Virus record (IMG/VR): IMGVR_UViG_3300030333_005253
Location: 1 to 29,047 of that record
Direction: 5' to 3' (one strand)
Source of the DNA: a virus
Length of the DNA: 29,047 nt
Part shown: in pieces, positions 1 to 9,100 of the stretch
How the letters are laid out: every line of letters starts with the position of its first letter
Numbering within the stretch: position 1 is the stretch's first letter
Notes under the pieces: generated by a model
What the model saw: the letters and a program-made list of their open reading frames with translations, nothing else
The model's database searches: none
Told to the model about the DNA's origin: nothing
Translations under genes and position numbers: made by a program

Positions 1-197
1 TTAATATCATCTTCAGTAAGTTTATATTTCAAATACATTCTTTCCACACCATCAAAATGACGTTCTTGGAAATATTGAAGAGCATCATCTACCAAATCAT
101 CTATTTGCTCATCAGCAACATTAATCTCAACTACAGGTTCTCCTAACCTTCTTAGAGAATAGTCAATTAATTCTTGTCTACTTGCTGGTTTTGACAT
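1..197 (-). CDS. 13: Neck protein gp13-like, N-terminal part (cut by window edge)
   Basis: Only the first 65 residues are in the window; the frame stays open to base 1. The visible part starts MSKPASRQELIDYSLRRLG and continues with an acidic stretch (EINVADEQIDDLVDDALQ, about residues 24-41) and a QERHFDGVE segment. This resembles what I recall of the N-terminus of the neck protein (gp13 position) of marine T4-like phages. In T4, gp13 with gp14 forms the neck that joins the filled head to the tail. The position fits: in T4, gene 13 follows the baseplate/fiber genes. The ATG overlaps the stop of the fiber gene (TAATG), and a good ribosome binding site GGAGG lies 9 bases upstream, which settles the start. 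The gp13 name rests on recalled similarity and gene order; another virion structural protein is possible. Confidence 0.7.
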   Translation of the reverse strand, partial: MSKPASRQELIDYSLRRLGEPVVEINVADEQIDDLVDDALQYFQERHFDGVERMYLKYKLTEDDI

Positions 198-2566
198 TAA
201 TACGAACCTCCATCAATCGCTCCTGCTGTAAGCAGTCCCGTAATATTTACATTTGATGAGAATGTTGCTATTCCAGCAACGACTAATTCATCTAAGTCAG
301 TTTGTCCATCAACATCTAAACCACCAGTGCTTACATCAAGTTGTACGAATGAAGAAATACCAGTAGCATTAACATTAATAAGATCTCCTAAGAAATTAAC
401 ATTTTGACTGGAATTTATACGAAGTGCTTCATTTCCACTAGTATGGAAAGAAATTGTATCAGCAGCAGGGAATCTTATCTTTGTATTTGAATCTCCCGTG
501 TGATATATCGTATCAGCAACATCTAAATTACCAGATACTGTTACAGTGCTACTGAATGTAGCAGCACCAGCAACGACAACTTCATCTAAATCTGCTTGAC
601 CATCTACATCTAAACCAGCATTAATATCTACAGCAGAAGAGAATGTAGCAACACCAGCAACATTTAATCCTTTGTTAATATTAACATCGGTGGTAGTTAC
701 AATACCAGTTATCCAAAATCCACCAGGAGTGATTGTGTGAAGAACTCCTAATCCACCAAGATCCCAAGTGGTTTGGGTACCATAAAATGTAGTAACACCA
801 GTAACATTTAGTTGATCTAGTTTAGCACCACCTACTACATCAAGACGATTATTAACATCAACAAGAGAAGAAAATGTAGAAACACCAGAGACATTTAAAG
901 TAGTACTATCTAATTGTCCTGTTACTGTTACACCAATTCCTGATGTTTCAAAACGTTTTAAAGCATTCCAATATGCTTCTACTGCACCATTAGGAGAAAC
1001 AACTAATCCCCTTTCTCCACTGGTAGGATCTAAATAAATTCCTCCTCCAGTTCCACTAACACTTCTAAGATAAAGAGTTCCAGTATTATTATCCAGATAA
1101 GTATTATTTGAATCATGGTAGATTTGTAAATCTCTACCATCACCAAATGTTGCATATCCACTATCACTAAACTCTAAAGAATTCTGACTTCTATCCCATT
1201 TAATGTTTGCTGAATCACCAACAATATCTATATCGCTTTGAAAAGTAGCAATTCCAGCAACGACAACTTCATCTAAATCAGTCTGCCCATCTATATCAAC
1301 ACCACCAGTGCTTATATCCAATCCAGTGGCAGTTACAATTCCTGTAACATCTAATCCACCAGCAGTTATTACAAAGTCATCGCCAAATGTAGAAACACCA
1401 GTTACATTTAACTGATCAAGTGTTAATCCACCAACAATATTTGCACTTCCATTAGCATCTATAGCACCAGCAAATGTAGAAACACCAGAGACATTTAATA
1501 GGTCAGTTTCAGTACGTCCAGTAACATCAATACCTTCGGCAGTAGTGGCAAATTTCTCATTACCATTATAATATAATTTTACATCAGAATTAACAGTAGC
1601 TTTAAGATATGTCTCACTATCATTTTCTCTTTTGAGTATGATCGAATCAGCACGAAGTTTAAGATCACCAGTAGAATTTTTTATATGAGTATTACCTGAA
1701 TGCCATATCTCAAGATCATCACTATTTCCAAATTTTAATCTGGCATCATCAGTAAACTCTAAATCATTTTCAGAAGCATCAAATGTTATATTCTGACCAC
1801 CAGCAGCACCCTGGAAAACTACATCAGCATTATTGAATGTAGTAACACCAGCAACTACTAATTCATCTAAGTCAGTTTGTCCATCAACATCTAATCCAGC
1901 ATTAATATCAACAGCAGCATCAAAAGTCGATACTCCTGCCTGAACTGCAATTCCACCACCAAATGTAGCAATACCAATAAAGGTAGAAACACCAGTAATT
2001 TTTAAATCTGTAAATGTATTTGGTGCAACTTTAATAGCAGTTTCAATTGTTGCTGTAGTTGTTGCATCAAGTGATGTAATATTTTGAAGTTCTCTTGCAC
2101 TACTAATTACTTGTGTGGATCCAATGCTAAGTGATTGTACACTTGAAATTCCAGCAACATTTAATCCTCGTAATATATCTACATCTGCATTAACATCAAC
2201 AGTATTGGAAAACGTAGATATTCCTGTAACTGCTAATTGTCCACCTAAATTTAAATTCTTTCCTACTCCTATACCACCAGCAAAAGTTACAGAACCAGTG
2301 GTTACACTTATTGAATTTGTTGTTCCAGAGAATGTTGTTATTCCACTCGCATCAGGTCCAGCCGTAAAATGATATCCATAAGCATCCAGGACATCCGACA
2401 TATAGAATTTCTCTTGGGTATTATCCCATACGAGTAGCATTCCATCTTCAGCAGATCGTGTAGTATCAACGTCAGTTAGATTTACTATTCTTGTCGGTGG
2501 TGCTGATGCATTGGATAATACACGAATTACATTTTGAGATCCAATTCTATCGTTTATCGTTGGCAT
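197..2566 (-). CDS. Repetitive tail/baseplate fiber-like structural protein (789 aa)
   Basis: A virion fiber-like protein, probably attached to the baseplate or tail and exposed at its distal part. The N-terminus (about residues 1-65, with VNLTDVDTTRSAEDGMLLVW) resembles attachment domains of marine phage fibers. The rest is built from repeats ending in G(V/I)(S/A/T)TF, each followed by a short beta-strand unit such as LDVDGQTDLDELVVAG. Three inserted modules break the array: DDLEIWHSGN (about residue 285), RDLQIYHDSNNTYLD (about 478-492) and IYHTGDSNTKIRF (about 686). These are common in marine phage fibers. The protein ends in LLTAGAIDGGSY with no recognisable intramolecular chaperone or receptor-binding domain, so it may be only a shaft or need a partner. 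It starts by overlapping the stop of the 111-aa gene (TAATG), with GGAG about 10 bases upstream. It sits where T4 has gene 12/wac, but I see no similarity to either. Confidence 0.8.
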   Translation of the reverse strand: MPTINDRIGSQNVIRVLSNASAPPTRIVNLTDVDTTRSAEDGMLLVWDNTQEKFYMSDVLDAYGYHFTAGPDASGITTFSGTTNSISVTTGSVTFAGGIGVGKNLNLGGQLAVTGISTFSNTVDVNADVDILRGLNVAGISSVQSLSIGSTQVISSARELQNITSLDATTTATIETAIKVAPNTFTDLKITGVSTFIGIATFGGGIAVQAGVSTFDAAVDINAGLDVDGQTDLDELVVAGVTTFNNADVVFQGAAGGQNITFDASENDLEFTDDARLKFGNSDDLEIWHSGNTHIKNSTGDLKLRADSIILKRENDSETYLKATVNSDVKLYYNGNEKFATTAEGIDVTGRTETDLLNVSGVSTFAGAIDANGSANIVGGLTLDQLNVTGVSTFGDDFVITAGGLDVTGIVTATGLDISTGGVDIDGQTDLDEVVVAGIATFQSDIDIVGDSANIKWDRSQNSLEFSDSGYATFGDGRDLQIYHDSNNTYLDNNTGTLYLRSVSGTGGGIYLDPTSGERGLVVSPNGAVEAYWNALKRFETSGIGVTVTGQLDSTTLNVSGVSTFSSLVDVNNRLDVVGGAKLDQLNVTGVTTFYGTQTTWDLGGLGVLHTITPGGFWITGIVTTTDVNINKGLNVAGVATFSSAVDINAGLDVDGQADLDEVVVAGAATFSSTVTVSGNLDVADTIYHTGDSNTKIRFPAADTISFHTSGNEALRINSSQNVNFLGDLINVNATGISSFVQLDVSTGGLDVDGQTDLDELVVAGIATFSSNVNITGLLTAGAIDGGSY
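207..211 (-). promoter_or_regulatory. Ribosome binding site of the gp13-like gene
   Basis: GGAGG on the minus strand, 9 bases before the ATG at 197. It lies inside the last codons of the fiber gene, where the same bases encode the Gly-Gly of its C-terminal DGGSY. It is one of the few strong Shine-Dalgarno sites in the window. Confidence 0.75.
260..1894 (-). repeat. Dispersed ~44-bp and 27-bp DNA repeats inside the fiber gene
   Basis: Four copies of a 44-base unit encode variants of DVDGQTDLDELVVAG: 276-319, 570-613, 1257-1300 and 1851-1894. Copies 1 and 4 differ at only one base although they are 1.5 kb apart; copies 2 and 3 form a second, more alike pair. A 27-base repeat encoding the VSGVSTF region is identical at 872-898 and 1472-1498. 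Similarity at DNA level, not only protein level, suggests recent duplication or gene conversion. Confidence 0.85.
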
Positions 2567-2901
2567 TACCTAGTTACTCCGGGTCGTACTAATGCTGTAC
2601 CTTCAACTGCTTTATAATCTTTTCCAGCATTAACTATTTTGACATCATATACATATCTTCCTGGTTTTAATGTTACGGTGTTTGATGCCGTCATTGTTAA
2701 AGAAATCATTCCATTCTCAGGATCAGATACTGTAGCTGCAAAAGCAACTGCAGTAGAACTTGTATATGATTTCCTAAGTTGTGCTGTACAGGCAGCTCCA
2801 ACTAGATACAATGGTTCGTTAGTTCTGGTATCCTCTAGTTGAAAGGAAGTATCAAAATCATAACCCTGTTCAATTGTGATATTGGATACATATACTGCCA
2901 T
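2566..2901 (-). CDS. Small virion-associated protein upstream of the fiber (111 aa)
   Basis: Starts MAVYVSNITIEQGYDFDTSF and continues as alternating short beta strands with turns, for example DPENGMISLTMTASNTVTLK and PGRYVYDVKIVNAGKDYKAV. The overall look is a single Ig-like or beta-sandwich domain. Proteins of this type sit next to fiber genes in marine T4-like phages, and the pattern is reminiscent of N-terminal domains of phage baseplate/upper-fiber proteins of the BppU kind; this is a resemblance in layout only. It is the first gene after a late promoter, and its stop overlaps the start of the fiber gene (TAATG), so the two are probably made together. A role as fiber connector or accessory virion protein is inference. 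I see no signal peptide or membrane segment. Confidence 0.7.
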   Translation of the reverse strand: MAVYVSNITIEQGYDFDTSFQLEDTRTNEPLYLVGAACTAQLRKSYTSSTAVAFAATVSDPENGMISLTMTASNTVTLKPGRYVYDVKIVNAGKDYKAVEGTALVRPGVTR

Positions 2902-2927
2902 TATTATTCAAGCAAATACTATTATCT

Positions 2928-3137
2928 TTAGATATTTATATTATCTCCCATCGTCAATTTTTTAAGTAAGGATTTAATTTCATTAATATCATCTTTCATC
3001 TTATCCAATTCATTTTTTTGTAATTCTTTTTGACGTAAAGAATTAACATACTGATTGTATCCAATAGAATCACAATTAATTATGGCACCACTTTTTTCAT
3101 CTCTGTATAGATGTGGATGACCCTCTACTTTCATCAT
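2928..3137 (-). CDS. Small coiled-coil protein of the baseplate region (69 aa)
   Basis: The N-terminal half, MMKVEGHPHLYRDEKSGAII, resembles a short protein conserved at this place in marine T4-like phages, where it is usually listed as a structural or hypothetical protein. The C-terminal half is a textbook coiled coil: Leu44, Met47, Ile51, Ile54, Leu58 and Leu61 follow 3-4-3-4-3 spacing between charged residues. Oligomerisation is therefore likely. The start overlaps the stop of the 2509-aa gene (ATGA at 3137-3134). A second Met follows directly, so the start may be 3137 or 3134. AAGGAG at 3155-3150 is the ribosome binding site, with a slightly long spacing of 12. The last codons contain the late promoter of the next block. 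Function is unknown; a small connector or trimeric accessory of the neighbouring large protein is a guess. Confidence 0.75.
   Translation of the reverse strand: MMKVEGHPHLYRDEKSGAIINCDSIGYNQYVNSLRQKELQKNELDKMKDDINEIKSLLKKLTMGDNINI
2933..2940 (-). promoter_or_regulatory. T4-type late promoter (TATAAATA) for the 111-aa/fiber/neck genes
   Basis: Perfect TATAAATA on the minus strand, the -10-like box used by T4-family late transcription (phage sigma gp55 with the sliding clamp). It is about 31 bases before the ATG at 2901. It lies inside the codons for the last Asn-Ile-Asn-Ile of the 69-aa gene, followed at once by its stop. Confidence 0.7.
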
Positions 3138-6100
3138 CTTACTGCTATACTCCTTAATTCTCTTATTCTTGGTGCATATGCCTGATTTGTACCAGACATT
3201 ACAATTTTAATTGCATATCCAGTAAATAAATCCAAATCATCTACTGTAAATTCATAATCTAAGAATTGATTTGTTAAACTAGCAGGAACAAATGTATCTG
3301 GTAAACCACTATTTAATGATTCATCAACTACCTTGAATCCAGACTCATTAGTAAATGTTAAGTTATCATATCCAGGGAATAACTGGAATTTTTGTTCAAC
3401 TTGAGAAGAATCTGGTCTTATTAATGTATAAAGTACTCTGAAATCTGCAGAAGAATGTCTATAAGCAGATAAAAGAACTTTAAGAGATGTTGCTGGATTT
3501 TTCAAATCAACTACTCTAGAAACATAAACAGCAGAATGAGGATCATTTAGGATTGAATTAACTCTACCATCAGTAGGATAATTGACTACAGGTTTATCTA
3601 AACGACTAATTCTTAATTCTGAAAATGCAGTATCTAAATGTAATATTGGAGATAAATTATTATCTGTAGTTCTAAAATTAATTGCAGTAGTAAGTGATTT
3701 ATTTCTTGGTAAACCACTCAAATATTCATCCTGATTAACCTTAGAACATATAATTCTAGTAGAAGTTAAACTATTGGGAACATTTAATGCAACTGGTTCG
3801 TATCCAGAGTCATTAAATGAAGATTCTGAACCAGATACACTAGTACCTGTAATAGTTCTAATTCTTGCACTTGCAGAAGTTAATGATCCAGGTGTTCGAA
3901 TATTATAATAAGGAGTTATTGTTGTATATGCAATATTTTCTGTGGATCTTACTCTAGAACCACCAACAGAAGATTCATTAGAGAAACTAAGTGCAGGGAA
4001 TCCAGTGGGAACTCCATCAACACTTCTATTCACACCATTTGCAGACATATTAATTGCTATATGATAATCATCTATACCAATAGGATTAGCAACAGTATGT
4101 TCAACATCATTAATTCTTCTCAAAGAAACTCCATTAAGTTCATACTTATATACTAAGTCATTGTTATCATGATTTGTTATAACAGTAGAATCAACACCTC
4201 TACTACTTATTCCAAGAGTATTACCAGCAGCAGAACTATATGAAATAATTTCATTACCTATTTTTAAATATCCTGGATTAGTTGCAGATACAGATTGTCC
4301 TTCAAAAGTAGTAAAGTTAGTACCACTTAATACAGTTATATTAGTAGTTTCTGTATTAGTTAAAGATGCACTCAATGTAGTTGGTGCTACACTAGATTCA
4401 ATATCACTCAATACAACCTTATTGGTATTAGAATACATTCCATGATTAAAGTGCGATACTTTAATATAATTTCCAGAATATTCTCCACCAGTTGCATTAG
4501 CTGATGTTACAGTAACAGCTGTTGAAACTATAGTACCTGAATTATTATAGTAACTTACTCCTATTCCTGTAGCAAATTCATTTCCAGAACTACCAACTTG
4601 ACCTAATAGATTGGATACAAATAAAGTGTCTATATCACCAGATTGTTTAATAGTGATTTTAGCACCAGTACCTGTTCCATGTGAAAGTGTAGCATTACCA
4701 ACAGTGCTAGTTACAATGCCAACAACATCACCATCTTGATATCCTTTACCACGGTCATCAGCAATTCCTGTAAATGTTACTACACCAATGGCTCCTGTTG
4801 TAGCATCTACAGAAGTAATATTTAATTTTAATCCAGAACCACTACCAACATAATTAAAGGTGTCTACAGAACTATCAGTTGTATAATTAAGTCCTCCTTC
4901 AGTTACAGTGCCACAATCAAAGACGGAACTTCCCCTACCAACAATAGTAGCAGATCCACCTTTACCATTAACACCAGAAAGTTTTCGTCCTGCTGTTAAT
5001 ATTCCAACTAAAGTGCTAACACTAGGAATTGTTTCATTGAGTTTGCTAATATTAATAGTAGCAGTTTTGGATAGTGTTTTTATAGGATCTATTCCTAATG
5101 TTGGAATATATCCATTACTTCTACTTAAATCTGGATTATAGAAGTAGGCTGTTCCCGTTTCTTGAGTAAAGTTTGCTTTATATAATTTAAATTTAAGATC
5201 TTGATATTGATTTGGTGTCCATATAGAACCATTTTGAGACTTAAATAAACTTCCAAGTGCAAATTGCCTTTCATATACTGCAGATGCTGCATTTTCAGTA
5301 GGTGGTATAGATGTTGCTTCTACAGATTTTTCACCCATTATAGCAGTCCACATCGTATATTCATCACTATTGGCAGAAATTATTACTATGGCATATTCTC
5401 TACCTGGTGCCAAATAAATTGGTTCTGGGAATTTTACATTGGTTGCGAGAGATCCATCATCTGATGTTTGTATATTACTTATAATATTTCCATTAGCATC
5501 TGTTGTTGTAGGTCTTAATGTAACAGTTTTTCCAATAACATTCAAAGTAGGGAATCCCAAATCAACAGTTCTTACTTGGACTCTAAGAGGAGCATTTCCA
5601 CTATCTACTGTGCGGAAGAACAAATCAACAGATGTTAAAAATACACCATTTACATCATCACTTAGGTCAATATCAGATGGTGCTTCAACATTACCACCAA
5701 CTATAAATGTTTGTGCTAAAGGATCATAATATTCGATTTCAGTCATACCAAAATCAGTTTCATTAATTTGAAGATTTGCAGTTGCATTTGTAGTTAAATT
5801 TGTTTCAAGAACTGTTTCATTAGATGTAGTTGTTACTGTATTCTCCCATTGATTTAATGTTCCAGTAGAAGTATATCTACTTTCTCCATAAGAAATTTCA
5901 TTACTTCCAGGAGCACCACGTTCATTTGTAGGACTCGATGTTAATTTAAATGTTTTAGTACCAGTCTCTACTCTAACTGAAGGAACTGGACTTGAATTTG
6001 GATTTCTTAAAAAGAATGTTCCAATTACATCTCCATAATTATCACTTAATAATCTCAAATCTTTAACATAAGCTTCTGCACCATTTTCTCCAACTAATTT

Positions 6101-9100
6101 CATACCTGTGGTTACATATCCAGAATATAGTCCTTGTGCTTCTGTAGATAATGCTGTTGTATCAACATTAAGGATTTTAGATGATAAACTATAAGTTTCT
6201 GAAATAGATTCAGTTTTATCATATGGGTTAATAGTGTATATTGATGTTGGATTGTTAAATGGTCCAAATTTATGTCTAGGACTACAAACTCTAAATTTAA
6301 TTAACTCTACACCATCTACATAACCCGTAACAGTCTCTCCTACAACAAATGCATCAGTAGCACCTGAAGTATTTAAAGTTGAATCTGTTGCAATTTCAAT
6401 TAATTTTGGTACAAAATCAACATCACTTCTACCATCGAGGAATTGATAATATCTTGTAGATGGTTTAAGATTTGTTGCTATAAATTGAGTATTTCTTGAT
6501 CTCATAAATTCTTCATCACCAGATGCTACTAACTCATTTCTAGTATTAACATCATCCACATTAAATGAAGTTGATTGATTAGAAACACTGCTACTACTTA
6601 CACTGTTGTTTAGTACTCTAGTTTCTCCTACACTCATTCCACCATTTGCTTCAATTTCTGCAGCCTCTGCCATTGCGTGTTCATCTATCAAAGCAACACG
6701 CATAGTCGATTGGGTAATTCTGGTAGTATTAATTGTTCCCAAATCCAAGTTTATATTACTTTCAAGATTTTGAACTACATTCTGAGAATTAGTAATTCGA
6801 ATATTATTATCTGGTAGTTGAATAGTTCTAACCCAACTATCATTCTGTGGATTTAATTCAACATTTCCATTATATACAACAACATGGAATGGGTTAACAT
6901 TTTCACTTGTTGTTGCCATTGGTTGTTCTAACCAATCAGATTCTTCATATTTTAAAGTTATTGCATCTCCAGTTTTTTGTATATTAGGATCTAAAGTTTG
7001 AAAATTATCATTAAAATCTTGAGTTTGTGTAGTAACTTCATCAAGAGATGCTAATTGTGATGCAATACTATTTCTACTAACAATAGGAACCAATTCATTT
7101 AATCTTGTATTTACCTGCACTGCAGACAAATTAGAATCTATTGAAGTATAATCTTTAAAGGAATCAACAAAAAATCCACTTTTAAATCTATTTCTTCCAT
7201 CAGCATCTTGAATTTGAAGAACTTGAGTATCTAATTCAAGTAATGATAATGTGGTTACTTGTTCTAAATTTTCTACTCTATCTTCAATATTACCAATATC
7301 TCTCATAGTATATCTTCTATTGTCAATTAAAGATATAGATGCATTTCTTGGATGATACAAATATGGAGGCAAATTAATTGTTGCAACTTGCATCAATGCA
7401 TCATTCTTCACGGGTGGTTTGGGATATTTTGAAGATATACCTTTTTCCAAAATAAATTTACCAAATTTATCTAAATATAATTTATCAATTCTAGGTAAAT
7501 AATAATCATAACCTACCATAGAACCTTCATTTGATGTTAATAGGTATTTTGGACTAGTACCAAAATTTCTAGCACTAAAATCAAATGGAGATTTCCATTC
7601 ACTTGTAGGATCAAATACAGAAACTCTAGGTCTAAAATCAAGAGTATCAGATGCTCTTATACCATATTTTCCAATAGTTGGAATATCTTCCAAATATCTT
7701 TCTTTATCATAACTTAAAACAGTAAATACATCTCCATCATCAGTAGATGGTATTGAATAATAATCAAATACAATTAATAATCTTCTAGATGGTTCTTTAG
7801 CAGAATCCCTTCTAACAATTCTTGAATAATCATAATATTCATCTCTTTGTCCTTTATCTACAGTAAATGATTCAGTTATATTTTTATAATTACCCAAAGT
7901 AATTAACTCAACTTCAGTATTTAATTTAGATTCATCAAAGACTACAGATTCTCCTGAAGATAATTTATCACTCGTCAAATAAACAACTTCTAAATTATTT
8001 GCTGATGGTGATGAAACAACTCTTGCTATTGCTTTACTTGTACTACCTATTATATGTTCTCCAATTATAGCATTGGTATGAACACTAGCAGTTGATGTAA
8101 ATTGAATCCTATCCAATGTTGGATCTGAATTATCTAATGATTCATAAACAGATACTACTTTTGCTACATCAGGATAATTTAAACAAATCTCTTCGTCTTG
8201 AACTCTTACACCATAATAAATGCTATGAGATAATCCATCATTTAATGAAGTATTAACACCCACTCCAGATTGTTTATATTTAGATCTTGAAATTACAATA
8301 GATGCACTTCTATTATATTGTTTTATCTTGCTTTGAATACCATATTTAACAAGTGTAGTATCTACTACAAGATTATCTGTTTGACCTGTACGTAAACCAT
8401 TAATAGTTACTTGATTATTGGTAATATTGAATTGACTACTATCAATAGAAGCTTGAGCTCCTGAATCTTTATAAGTTACAGAATACCTTTCTTGATCGAA
8501 AGTTTCATATGCAGCACTAGTGATTCCTACTGCTGCAAGATCAATTGAAAGTTGACCATTACTATCAGTATCTTCATCAGTTATTTGCTCAGAAATAGTC
8601 AATGTAGATCCAGTAAGATCTGTTGAAGATACATTAGAATTTCCTAAAGGTGCAAATAATCCTCCATTACTTCGTATGTTAGGTGCCATGGCAAATACAT
8701 CAAAGGTTGCTGTAGTAACACCAGTAGCATTACCAGTAGTTGGTAATGCATTATCATAAACATCACTAACAGCAACACCAGTAATACTATCTAATGTAAT
8801 TGTTAATCCATCAGAAGCAACAGCACTTACCCTATTATAAGTATCCGTACTAAATCCAGGTCGAGAATATGAAATAATTGTATCTGTTGTTATACCACTG
8901 AATGGTTGTGAAGTAGAAGTACAAATAAATGAAGTTTTATTAGGAGCTAAAGTTGGAATTGTTATTTGATTTGTTCCACGCATTCTAAATCTTTGCAGAA
9001 CTGTATTTGCACTAAATTCAGGAAATCCTGTATGTCCACTTTGACTTACTGATTTTATATTTCGAGTTCCATATGCAACAAATTCTTTAACCATTCTCGA

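Noticed and set aside
260-1894. Repeats in the fiber gene as a CRISPR array or diversity-generating retroelement target
   Set aside because: The repeats are in frame and encode a fiber shaft unit at irregular distances, with no spacers. No reverse transcriptase or adenine-mutated template/variable pair is visible in the window.
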